NCBI GenBank assembly: GCA_029204225.1
Contig: CM055108.1
Span: forward strand, 9,483,849 to 9,547,848
DNA from: Diphasiastrum complanatum
Lineage: Eukaryota; Streptophyta; Lycopodiopsida; Lycopodiales; Lycopodiaceae
DNA length: 64,000 bases
Direction: 5' to 3'
The translations under genes were made by a program, and so were the position numbers. This document shows positions 41,162-51,521 of the stretch, one piece after another. The notes below the pieces were generated by a model. That model searched no databases. It was given only the letters and a program-made list of their open reading frames with translations, and was not told where the DNA came from. Position 1 is the first letter of the stretch. Each line of letters opens with the position of its first letter.

Positions 41162-44100
41162 CTCATCAACACGACAAAAGCTACTTTTGCCAATCAAGTC
41201 AGGTATTCAATGTACAAATATGAGTCAATTGTCAAGCTAGAAAGTACTTCCAGGCATCAAACAACAAGCCGAAACTGTTATAATCAGGCTAAATCTGATA
41301 ACTTATTTTCAAACTGACAACAAGATTCAATTGATGCTGTCCAAAACTGCAATCGGTAGACTGTGCAACACGAATGAGACTACCATATTACAAGAAAACT
41401 GCATTCAATATTCACTTTCATTAAGCTTTACATTAATACTTAACATTATACTAACCTCAGATAACTCCTTTCCCAAATGGACACCCCGTGCCCTTGAGGA
41501 AAAGTCTAGAGAGCAGATAGTTTCCCCTACATCATCCTCTCTGGGACTAATGTGCACCAAAAGCAATGTCTTCGAGTCCATCCCTGAAATTGTGTTCACT
41601 TAGGTTACCTTCATGTATTGCATGTCAAAGGAACAACTAGTACACATGTAAAGATTTTGAAGCTTCTTGGCAAGATGAGTTTTATTTATGCTTATCCATG
41701 ATAAAATGATGTGGCTTTTTTGAAACTTATGCTCAACTGTATTAGAAAAAAATAGGCTTTAGATTTCTAGTCAATCTAGATGAGGAAAATCCATCTTTAT
41801 GGGAAATCTTACCTAGACAATCTCTCAAAAGTTGAGTGAGCTTGTTGTTCCTGCAATACATATATATTCAATTGAAAACATTGTACAAGGGAAACTCACT
41901 ATGAGACTAGTATGAGTAGCTGAAAGTGACAACAAGAGATTGGACTTGCAATTGCATTTCCAAAAAGAGAACTAAAACCTCAATGATGAAAATCTACACT
42001 CAATACATGAAACTGAAAAAAACTGCTCACATGTAACGTAGAGTAAATAGCATATATCAACAACATGGATCACAACTTAATACTATATAACCTTACATTC
42101 ATTCAGGGACTTGATGTTATTTCCAGTCATAACAATGTCATTCACATAGACAACGCAATGACTTAGATTGCTCTTACTTTCTCTTGATAGATTCTGATTC
42201 TAATGATTCAGATAATATGTTATGATCGATTTTTTAATTGTGATCATACTTTGTGCCTATATAGACAAAGTAACCGAGTTTATGATCTAATAAGTTCTTA
42301 TCAACAATGTCTTAATACTAAGTGAATGTTTACAAGAAGAGACTATCTGATCAATAAATTATTCTGCATTATGAACTGTAATCGTTATGTGTTTGGCATC
42401 TTTTTCTCATCGGATGACTTGTGATTCATCAGCTCCTTTTGTTGGCTTGAGATCAGTGAGGTTTGGATTTTGTATTGCTTGGTCCATCTATGTAAGATTT
42501 CAATCCTTCTCATAGGGTTAGATGCATTTTGAGTAAAGTGTCCAATTGTAATCGGATATCTCCTCTCAATAGATCAACTAAGACAGATGTATGGTCCTTT
42601 TCCAACTCCTTGCTCTAGAAAGGAACCTCCATACCAAAATGCTGGACCTATGTATTTTGTCTGGTCTCACAAATGAACTACAACAGTCTTGGATTTATTA
42701 AAGAGTGCGGGGAAGCATCAAACCTTTGATCATTTTCACCTCTGAGCTCATCTCCTCATGCTTCGAGGCTGCCTCCTTGGCTTTGATCGTGGGCTTAAGC
42801 TTATTTTACCCATTCCTTCATGTGTCTAAAATTCCCTTGCTCAACTATTGGATTGGGGTGCTCAACTAAGAAACCTGATGAGCCACTAGCAGGTCCTATA
42901 GAAGTAGATCCCCCACTGCGAATTTGGTGACAGTGCATTGGCACCTGCATATGTCTTTAGCGTTGGCGTGCGTGGCGATGTGAAACCGTGAGGCCATAAT
43001 GAATGAAGGTGAAGAGGAGTAGTCAAGAAGGGGAAATGCGAATTGGCGAAAAAGTGAGAAATTTTTTTTGGCGACAATAGTAGCGAGAGGAGAGGGGGGA
43101 AACAGAGAAGGGGTATGTACAAAGAGATGGAGGAAATAAAAAAAGAAAAGAAAATAAGAAAGAGAAAACAAAAGGAACGGTGTAAAACAAGAAAATAAGC
43201 TAGAGGTAGTAGGAGCAAAGCATAGAGAAGACACACACTATCTTCACAATCTTTTGCAACTTCCTTGCATCATATGAACCTTAATCATCACATTCTTGAA
43301 GGGAACAATCTGAATGAGATGGAGGTAAATACAATCACACAAAGATTACTCCAAACAGATTAATGAAGGAAGAGCAAATTACCACATGATGAGCATTCAC
43401 TAATAGGGAAAATGTCAAAGTTTTAGATCAAGAAATACTCAGAATCAAAACCACCTCAAATAGAACCAAATCAAGATGGTTGTTGCAACAACTTGTGGGT
43501 GAAATAAACTTACATACAAAGAGAGGAGTGGGAGGAGAACTATAATATGTTACTGGTATAACAATCCAAGTTACATAGCAAAAATTGATAGAGGATATGA
43601 AATAGAATACGACCCCTTAGATTGTTCTGATTACAAAAGTCTTCAGAGGTTGGTGATCTGTATACACTATAAACTGACCACCATAAAGATAATGCCTCCA
43701 GGTTTTAAGTGCATGTATCACAGCAAATAACTCTTTCTCCTGAGTTGTATAATGCAACTGAGGCCCCGTGAATTTCTTGCTTTCAAATGCTATCGGCCTA
43801 TCCTCTTGTAGAAGAACTGCCCCTATCGCCGAATCACTTGCGTCAGTTCGCACGACGTAAGGTATATCAGGATTCGCGATCTGTAAAATAGGAGCTGAAG
43901 CAACCATTTGCTTGAGTTTCTCAAAGCATTGGTTCAATTCATCATTCCACTCAATAGGCTCGCTAGGTTGACCTCTCTTTTTCTTTTTATTAACTCTGCC
44001 TTTAGTCAAATTATTTAAGGGTGCTGCCACTTTAGCATAATCCTCAATTGACTTACGAAAGAAAACTGTAAAATCGAGAAAAGATTTAACTTCTGTAACC

Positions 44101-47100
44101 GTCTTAGGTATCGGCCAATCAAGCATTGTCTTAACCTTACTCTCATCAATCTCCAACCCACTACGGGTGATCTTATGACCAAGGTTCAACAACTCATGCT
44201 TAAAGAACTCACATTTAGATTCCTTAGCGTAGAGTTTCTCTCGTCCGAGAATATCTAAGACAGTCTTAAGATGACTCAAATGCTCCTTAAGTGTTCTACT
44301 GTAGATGAGAATATCATCTAAGAATACAACCACAAACTTCCCTAGATATGGACGAAAAAAATCATTCATCATCTGTTGGAATGTAGTTGGTGCATTCTTT
44401 AACCCAAAAGGAAGCACGAGAAATTCATAGTGACCGAATCTCGTCTGAAATCCAGTCTTTTGCACGTCACCCGATGAATCCTAATCTGATGATATCCGGT
44501 TCTAAGATCTATCTTTGTGAAGTATTTAGCTCCACCTAATCGATCTACCAGGTCATCCATACATGTCAAAGGATATTTATTTTTAATAGTTACTTTATTC
44601 AATCCTTTGTAGTCCACACACATCCTGAAGCCTCCATCTTTCTTCGCTTTCAGAAGAACAGGAGCACCCCAAGGCCACTTACTTGGCTGAATATGACCCA
44701 TCTTCAGATAATTTTCAATTTGCTTAGTAATCTCTACCTCTTCTTTCTGAGAAAACCTATAAGGTTGTCTAGAGATAGGGTTACTACCTGGAATTAACTC
44801 AATCTTATGGTCTACCGAATTGGACGGCAGTAATCCATGAGGTAATTCTTCTGGAAATACATCTTTGAATTCAAACAATAAATTATTCTTCTCAATTTGC
44901 TCCTGATCTTAGTCTACCGAGTTAAGAATTTTTGACAATTCACAACTACTTAGATGCATTTCAGATAAATCCAAAATTGGCTTAGCAAATAAACAATAAG
45001 CTTCATACTATGAATCAAAAATCTCCATTACATTAGCAAATGAACTCATACCAGATGGATGTACAAAATTGTCTCCAAACAATGTAACTATTTCTTTACC
45101 CTCCTAAAAAGAGAGAACATGCTTCTCAAAATCTATTTCAGGATGCTTATTGAATAACCACTCGTATCCTAGAATAATATCTGTACGTGCCATGGAAATC
45201 AATTAACTCTCTATAGTCCTGGATCCAAACAAGGAGTCTTGCAAATTTTAGCTCAAAATTGCAAAACTGCAGACGACCATAACTTTCTCTACTAAACACC
45301 AAATTGGTCGATGTAAAGCACACTACAGAGGGAGAGTGGGTCTACAAGGCACTTTCCACATCACCCTACACCCCTGGATTCACACGTGCGATCATTAAAT
45401 GCCTGAAAAACAAGTAGGAGGGTGCATTTTTGTGGAGAGGTATCATCAAAAAACACATCCCAGCCCAAAAAGCCTTGGATCAGAGGTTACAAGCACTCTA
45501 CTAAGATTCATTAGAGAGGCATAGAAGCTTTTGACAGGTCCAACAAGCAATCATAAGCTCAGATCATGCAAAAAATGCATTTTTGGCCTCCTTCAACAAG
45601 CAAAACTACAATATGTTGGTGTCTAATGCACATCTATCCAAATTGGATGCACGATGGCTCAAATCAGAGGCAATCCAAATATCTTTCAGCTTGTAACAAG
45701 AACCAACAGGTTCAGACCACCAATTGAGAGGTATTCATGCTCAGAAATCATCAAAAATACACTATTTTTGAATGTTTTGAGCCCCCTAATGGTGTCTAAT
45801 CCCTACCAAACTTCATGAAAGCTTAAGGAAAGCTTAATTACATCTTTGAAAACGTCCATACCAATTCTTGGCTGATAATTTTGAGATCTACCCCAAAATT
45901 ATCCAAAAAACATCAAAAAACCATGATTTTGACCAATTTTGACCCAAATTCATGGGGGAAATCCACAAATTCATGCCTTCAAATCCAAATCCCTGTAAGT
46001 CCATTGCATGCAAGCACTAAAAGTTCTGACTCAAGTCAAACATGGTTTCCATAGCATTTTTACCCCAATTTTTGGTCCAAAATCACTATCTAATCAACCT
46101 TTTGACTTTTCAACCAACATGCAATCATTAAATTCTGTAATTAATGACTGTAAAACAGCAAGTACAATCCGGAAAACGTACTACACCAGATCCTATAATC
46201 AATTCCTTGCAAAAACCATCAACTCTAGGTGAAAAATCCACTAAATTCATCAAAAATTCAATGATTTCCTTCAAAATTCATGGAACAAATCCACAATTAT
46301 GATCTTTAGGCTGAAAGTACACCAAGGATCTGAGAATCCACCTACTTGAAATTGAATTCCAACACCTGGAAGAAGAAGCAAAGAGCTACACCAAAAGAAT
46401 TGCAAAATTCAAGATCCTCAAGCTCCACCTCCTGGTAGATGTGATCCAAGCTCTGATACCACTGTAAGAACCACCAAGTGAAGATCTACAGGATTCCAAT
46501 CACATTCAAAACAAAAGGACACCTGTGGAGCATGAACCACCCAACCAATATGGAGAGGCTAGTCAATACCCAATCCACCCCCAAGCCACAGTGAAGAACA
46601 CAAGAGAGGAGGGGAAGAACTGCTCAAGAATCACAATTCACAATAGAAGGATGGGCGAGTTTCCACTAGACTTATTCTTCTCAAGAGAGAGAGAATATTC
46701 TCTTTAGGATTCCCATGCAACCTAAATTGAGCTACTGATCTCCTATTCTTGCATTAAAGCACTCTTCACCATGCATGTGCTCCTATGTCCAATTATAGGT
46801 CTGGGCCAATTATTTAATACGACCACGTCCGGAATGATGTATCATAACTAGTAACCACATACAACTGGAGTGACCGGCTATCCACATCAGGAATAATTCT
46901 GATTCCCTTGTACAGGACATGGACATGACACTATCCATCCTCTCTTGCATTTGGCTCCTTCTTGATTCCTCGGCCATGAGTGTGCCTTGGAGTTCTTCAA
47001 GTATGGGTAGCTTACCCATAATTGCATATTCCTGAACCAAATTGTCAAATTCAAAGCTTAGTCCATTCAATATGAGTTGAACAAGCTCTTCATCCTTGAT

Positions 47101-50100
47101 AGGATCACCTATGAAGGCTAGCTCTTTGTTCAATTCCTTCACTCTTAAGACAAAAGTATATGCACTATCTCCTTTCTTTTGATAGCTTCTATAGATTTGA
47201 TTCATCAAAGCTAACATCCTAGTTTGGTTCTTGGATTCATAGACCTTTTGCAAAGTCTCCCAAGCATCTTGAGCCGAAGTGCAATCTCCTACCTCTCCTA
47301 AGAGTTCATTTGCAACATTCATTTTTATGCAATGTAGTGCAACATTGCACCTCTTGATGTATTTGGCTTTTTCTTGAGGATGAATAAGTTCACCCTCCTT
47401 ACCATTTACAATCTCCATCAGATCTTGCATGATCATGATGGATTCCATTCTAACTTTCCATATGGAATTCCTTTCATTAGTATCCAAAAGATATGCATTT
47501 ATAGATGCCATCTAGTCTCCTAATCAAGGACTTGACACAAATGAAGGTTACTTCTATTGATTTGATTGAAGATCTACCTTATCCCACTTCTTAGGGCTAT
47601 TTGGCACGTGTGACAAGCCACATCATGACCATCTAACTATTTACAAGTCATATGACCAAAACTAGTCAAGCTAGAATTGTGAATTTTTAACATTCCGTGC
47701 CTCTGTTTGTCTGGCATATCCCAATCTCACATATACCAACTGTCTTTTGTCCACCATTGCTCCAATATTTTCCACTTGCAAGGATACATTCTTGATCCTC
47801 TTGATGTGAATCCCTATGGAGTCTCCAACTGCCATTTTGAGGGTATTGAGTTGTTTTTTTCAAAGCATCAAAAGACTGAAAACTCTCCGTTGCTTCATAA
47901 GCAAATCGTAAGTGCTCCCAATGCCTTAGGATGCAGTCTTTGTGTCCTTGACCTATGATATGGTCGGCGCCCCAATCGAATGCACATGATGAGATCATGT
48001 GTCTTCGCTTCCTTGCTGGCTAACAAATAGATCATCAGCTGAGCCTAGTCTCTAGGCTGTACTTCATCGTCCAGTTTCAACCTTGCCCCTTCTACCACTA
48101 AGTCCTCTCTCCTTAAACAGTATCTACCCGAGTTGCCTAGCCACCCGCCATCCGTCTAACCCCCAAAAGGGCTAAGAAGCCCCAACTTATATATGGGAGA
48201 GTTCAAGGCAAGCAGTTACTTATGGGACATTGAGAATTCTCAAGGCCTTCACTAGGTGCTCAAGCCCACGACACTTTCATGTGCGTGGCTTGCAACAAAC
48301 ATTCCGCAACACCCCCACTCAAGCAAGCACAGGCAAAGGAACCCCCACTGGCTCTGATACCATGTAAAGAATGTGGGGCTCATGGCCACGCACACACATG
48401 TACCAATGCGAGCCGCGTACTGGGATCCCAACCCAGTCGCCTAGCCACCCGCCATCCGTCTAACCCCCAAAAGGGCTGTGGGGCTCAGGGCCACGCACAC
48501 ACACGTACCCACGCAAGCCGCGTACTGGGATCCCAACCCTAGTCGCCTAGCTACCCGCCATCCGTCTAACCCCCAAAAGGGCTGGTACCAGGGGATAGAG
48601 GATATAAAGAAGCCCCAACTTATATATGGGAGAGTTCAAGACAAGTAGTCACTTATGGGACATTGAGAAATCTCAAGGCCTTCACTTGGTGCTCAAGCCC
48701 ACGACACTTTCATGTGCGTTGCTTACAACAAACATTCCACATCCGCAACATTATCTTCATCTCCTAGCTCCAAGAAGAGTAGTTGATGCATTATATCATT
48801 CTAGAATTTATCGTTTGTATGATGCCATCTTATGGAACGATGTTCTCTTTGCATGTATTACTTAATGGATCTTGAGAATCGTAGGCCCAAAAATTCTAGT
48901 TGTGCAGGTAGATCTCACTCACAAATCATGAGTGTGTGGGTGCATCAATGATATAGGGCTTTTTATGTGTGTGGGTCCCTAACCATTGAAAGGCTACACT
49001 TAGTACAAAAAATTAATCAAAAGAAGAACTACTCAGTCTCACACATATAGTGTAGACAAGATAGAATAAAGAATGGAACAACCGCTCATACATCAACAGC
49101 GTGGATCACAACTTGATACTAACACAAAAAGACATAATAGATTAACCAAGCTTCAGTACATATGTCAAGGTCTACCCTACACACCAAGATAATCAAGAGA
49201 TGTGTCACAAACTCTTGGTTCAAAATGACCGTTATGTCAACATTGCTCAACAACATGAAATAACCAAAAATCCATTCCTAACTATAATGCATGACAAAAG
49301 TATGTTCAATCCTATACTTAGCTAGATTGTATGAGGTGGCCAATTTATTGTGCACCAGCAAATGATCAGTTGCAGAATTGTAGATTGAAACTCACCTATA
49401 AGGGATATGAGGTTGCTTGCTTTGTAAAGCACTTATGACATCGGCCAAGGCACACAACGAGACATTGATGAATTTTCCCTCCTCCAAAGTGCGCCCATGG
49501 GCCTTGGTCTTAGTATAGCGTTCGCTTCCTGCAAGGTCAATCAGCCAAAGTTTGCTAGTACTCGTGCTTTCCTTATCGTGAGGGCAAGTACGAGTGATGG
49601 AGATACGAGCAAGACTGCCATGACAACATAAAAACCACTGCGTCATTGTACATTTTAGAAAGACAATATTAAAACAGTACTGAGCAATTCTACATCCTAG
49701 ACGATAAAGAAGTATACATATCTCCAAGGAAAATACTGGATATTTTCAAAGCTCAGATTCAATGCATAGTTGAAATGGTGAATATGCACCCCTGCGCCTA
49801 ATCGATATACCTGTGTGATCTACTTGAAGTGTCATTGGCTGTTGTAGACGAAGTTGACCTTACACCAGTCGCTCTCTGATACAAGAAATTTGCATGATTG
49901 GCACTTATAATGTTGATCTTTGTCAAGTTTTCCACTTCGATGCTAGGACCAGCCATTTGAATGTGAAGGCTGAATAAGTCATGATAAACAGCCATAGGTT
50001 ATCAGCATAAAGCCAACAACATAATCGTCTGTAAGATGCATGCGATTAAACCATGATCCAGTAATACTACAGTTCTTAATGTATGTGCGTTGAGGAATCC

Positions 50101-51521
50101 CTTCTAAGAAGTATACCTTTTTGCATGAGGATCTGTCTCGCCTCTATAACGAGTCACAAGTAAGTCCCGCAAAGAACCTCTATAGACCTCAAGCATACTC
50201 AAAGTAAAGGTATATTTGACGCTGCTCTCTGTCGATGCTTCGTAAAAAAGCCACTGGAATGCCCGGGGTATGATTCCAGGATTGCTATCATTGCCCTCCT
50301 TCAGTGACATAGAAGAAAAGTGACATACTTAATAGATCAATTGCTAATTAACATTTATAGATTAGCACAAAGATTAACACTGAAAATTTACAAGAAAAAT
50401 CCCCTTCGTTCAAAGCTCAAACGAATTCAGCCAGCTTACCATTGTGAAAGTCTTTCCAGTTCCAGTTTGCCCATATGAGAAGATGCAAACGTTGCTCCCA
50501 TCCAATGCAGACCTTATAATCGGCTCCACTTCTGAGTAGACATCGTCTAAGCACAAAATGGGATTCCATTTCAATTGCAACTTTTACAGAATAAGCACTT
50601 CCATATATCTCAGGGTTGCAACCTATAATGTAAAGCCGCAAAGAATGCTACCTTGGGAAGATGATGGTCCAAAGATCCTATCAAATTGATAGGTTTTTTT
50701 CATTTTTCCAGCTGTTATGATTTCAATTTCATCTTCTAACTGCTTCAGGTGGCGAACTACTGTAGATTCTTCTAACTCATCAGGAGAAGGTGGTCGGATT
50801 CTACAAAACACATTAATGTTGCCTGCGAAAACCAAACGAGTATCATTACAGCTGCAGTTGTTTGTTTGTTAGCTGTATTACTTGGGCCATATCGCCCAAT
50901 TAATCAGGTTTATATTCTGGATCATAGCTTCACGCTTCGCATGACTAAGGATAGCTAACAGTCGAACACCTCTTAGGTCGAAGAACTTGATTAGGGCTAG
51001 CCTTCTGTTAAGGTTTGACAATGAATGAGCTGCTTTCAAACGCAGAAGCTCTCCTGCAGACAGTACTCAATTTTTTAAGCCTCATCTTGAGTTTTGAACG
51101 TCAAACGTTACTGTATGTGTGTGTAATAATTACTTGAAACTGATCAAGCGTACTACAGAAGTCGTAAGAGCACTAGACGAAGGATGCTGCTTTCAAAGGC
51201 ACCATGACATATTTGGAGTATGGGTCACAATTGCAAGGTTTGAGTCAAGGATCATAAGCATGCAAGATCAGAATGTACTGTCAAAAACACACCTTCAGAA
51301 TTTGACGACGTGGATTCTCCTTTCTCCTCTTTACAAGAAATTGCTGTGAATTGGTGGGATGCTTTTGGTGAAGTCGATGGATTACTGACATTAGTGTCTT
51401 CAATCGCTGCCTTTAAGGATTCAGCCCGAGTGCAACTGAGCCTCCTCTTGATTTCTATGACAATTTTTTCTCGTTCTTTGAGATGGTTCGCAGCTGGAAT
51501 ATAATTCTGTTCATTCCCCAT
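40634..51521 (-). CDS. Kinesin-14 family motor protein gene, nine coding exons
   Basis: Spliced length is 1761 nt (586 residues). Exons, 5' to 3': 51521-51293, 50822-50652, 50546-50440, 50298-50117, 49969-49811, 49614-49396, 41850-41813, 41583-41456 and 41161-40634. All introns are GT-AG and frames join correctly. The start ATG 51521 has an in-frame TGA 18 nt upstream. Residues 1-76 are polar. The motor (about 77-410) opens with [11 protein letters not shown], the kinesin-14 signature, and has the P-loop GQTGTGKT, switch I NDTSSRSH, switch [26 protein letters not shown], and the neck RARGVHLG. The tail of about 175 residues includes a coiled coil ([20 protein letters not shown]). Such proteins are microtubule motors, usually minus-end directed. 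The motor is N-terminal here, unlike most kinesin-14s. All catalytic motifs are intact. The last intron-exon boundary is the least certain. Confidence 0.85.
41456..41583 (-). CDS. Kinesin-14 exon 8 (end of motor, neck)
   Basis: It encodes [20 protein letters not shown] and [20 protein letters not shown]. Donor GAG|GTTAGT. Confidence 0.88.
41813..41850 (-). CDS. Kinesin-14 exon 7 (38-bp mini-exon)
   Basis: It encodes [12 protein letters not shown]. Acceptor TATTGCAG, donor CTAG|GTAAGA. It restores the conserved HIPYRNNKLT motif across the 7.5-kb intron. Confidence 0.88.
42100..42180 (-). mobile_element. Copia reverse transcriptase scrap
   Basis: The minus strand encodes [20 protein letters not shown], the copia YVDD block with N in place of the first D. 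Only about 80 bp is recognisable. Confidence 0.5.
42200..43616. other. Intronic DNA without recognisable coding domain
   Basis: It includes a purine-rich plus strand (about 43000-43200) that gives artificial Phe/Leu/Ser ORFs on the minus strand. Nothing else is identified. Confidence 0.45.
43617..45190 (-). mobile_element. Ty3/gypsy protease-RT-RNase H fragment
   Basis: From right to left: the end of the aspartic protease region ([20 protein letters not shown], about 45190-45100); RT starting [13 protein letters not shown] with [40 protein letters not shown] and [15 protein letters not shown]; a frameshift at about 44465; then [20 protein letters not shown] and [13 protein letters not shown], the intact catalytic F-x-DD; and RNase H ([50 protein letters not shown]) ending at 43617. 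Integrase is missing. It lies in the kinesin intron in the same orientation as the gene. Confidence 0.88.
45191..46450 (-). other. Gypsy element 5' internal region, no ORF
   Basis: It lies between the protease end and the PBS. Gag would be expected here but no minus-strand frame survives. Sequence is repetitive in phrasing (CATCAAAAA-type motifs). Confidence 0.45.
46451..46860 (-). repeat. Primer-binding site and probable 5' LTR of the intronic gypsy element
   Basis: On the minus strand TGGTATCAGAGCTTGG (46461 leftward) follows TTCTTACAG, the end of an LTR. The LTR would extend right from 46463 to roughly 46810-46870, where copia gag sequence begins. The outer boundary and a second LTR could not be fixed. 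Confidence 0.5.
46870..47511 (-). pseudogene. Copia gag fragment
   Basis: It encodes [80 protein letters not shown] and [16 protein letters not shown]. This is the complete helical gag domain (about 200 residues) with an open frame. The zinc knuckle is lost where the gypsy LTR begins. Confidence 0.8.
47520..48133. other. Intronic DNA, no recognised gene
   Basis: A minus-strand frame (47998-47687) has no known domain. It may be the leader of the copia gag or an unrelated repeat. Confidence 0.35.
48134..48750 (-). mobile_element. TRIM-like miniature LTR element
   Basis: A right LTR (48363-48750, TGTAAAGAATGT to CCGCAACA) and a shorter left copy (about 48134-48311, ending CGCAACA) share the block from CACCCGCCATCCGTC to CAACAAACATTCC. 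Between them is only a 51-bp interior. On the minus strand this interior starts with the PBS TGGTATCAGAGCC (48362-48350) and ends with a purine run GAGTGGGGGT (48321-48312). LTR, PBS, PPT, LTR order without coding capacity defines a terminal-repeat retrotransposon in miniature. The left LTR is truncated or shorter and no target duplication is seen. Confidence 0.6.
48372..48583. repeat. Tandem duplication, 105-bp GC-rich unit, in the TRIM LTR
   Basis: The units at 48372 and 48477 both read TGTGGGGCTCA-GGCCACGC and end in CCCCCAAAAGGGCT. They include GCCGCGTACTGGGATCCCAA. Confidence 0.85.
48751..49395. other. Intronic DNA next to kinesin exon 6
   Basis: No gene. The phrase CAACAGCGTGGATCACAACTTGATACTA at about 49096 has a near copy at about 42060 near the other end of the intron. 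Confidence 0.45.
49396..49614 (-). CDS. Kinesin-14 exon 6 (switch II)
   Basis: It encodes [20 protein letters not shown] and [20 protein letters not shown], ending HIPY plus AG of the Arg codon. Donor GTGAGT opens the 7.5-kb intron. Confidence 0.9.
49811..49969 (-). CDS. Kinesin-14 exon 5 (switch I)
   Basis: It encodes [20 protein letters not shown] and [17 protein letters not shown]. Donor CACAG|GTATAT. Confidence 0.88.
50117..50298 (-). CDS. Kinesin-14 exon 4
   Basis: It encodes [20 protein letters not shown] and [16 protein letters not shown]. Donor AAAAG|GTATAC. Confidence 0.88.
50440..50546 (-). CDS. Kinesin-14 exon 3 (P-loop)
   Basis: It encodes [16 protein letters not shown], then the nucleotide-binding loop [13 protein letters not shown]. 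Donor ATG|GTAAGC. Confidence 0.9.
50652..50822 (-). CDS. Kinesin-14 exon 2 (motor beta1 region)
   Basis: Acceptor TTTTCGCAG, donor CCAAG|GTAGCA. It encodes [20 protein letters not shown] to [11 protein letters not shown]. Confidence 0.85.
51293..51521 (-). CDS. Kinesin-14 exon 1 (N-terminal extension)
   Basis: Encodes 76 codons plus one base, starting [20 protein letters not shown]. It is Ser/Lys/Glu-rich with no known domain. The donor is TCTGAAG|GTGTGT. Confidence 0.75.

Larger units (their letters stand above)
41851..49395 (-). other. Kinesin intron 6, 7545 bp, filled with transposons
   Basis: It is bounded by GTGAGT and TATTGCAG in the sense (minus) orientation. It contains a copia RT scrap, a Ty3/gypsy pol piece with LTR and PBS, a copia gag and a TRIM-like element. 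The other introns are 93-620 bp. Confidence 0.85.

Noticed and set aside
42886-43236. Hydrophobic Phe/Leu/Ser-rich minus-strand ORFs resembling membrane proteins
   Set aside because: They arise from a purine-rich plus strand; two overlapping frames give similar low-complexity products inside a kinesin intron.
50417-50641. Minus-strand ORF of 74 codons
   Set aside because: It is a shifted reading of the kinesin P-loop exon and flanking intron; the true frame gives GQTGTGKT.
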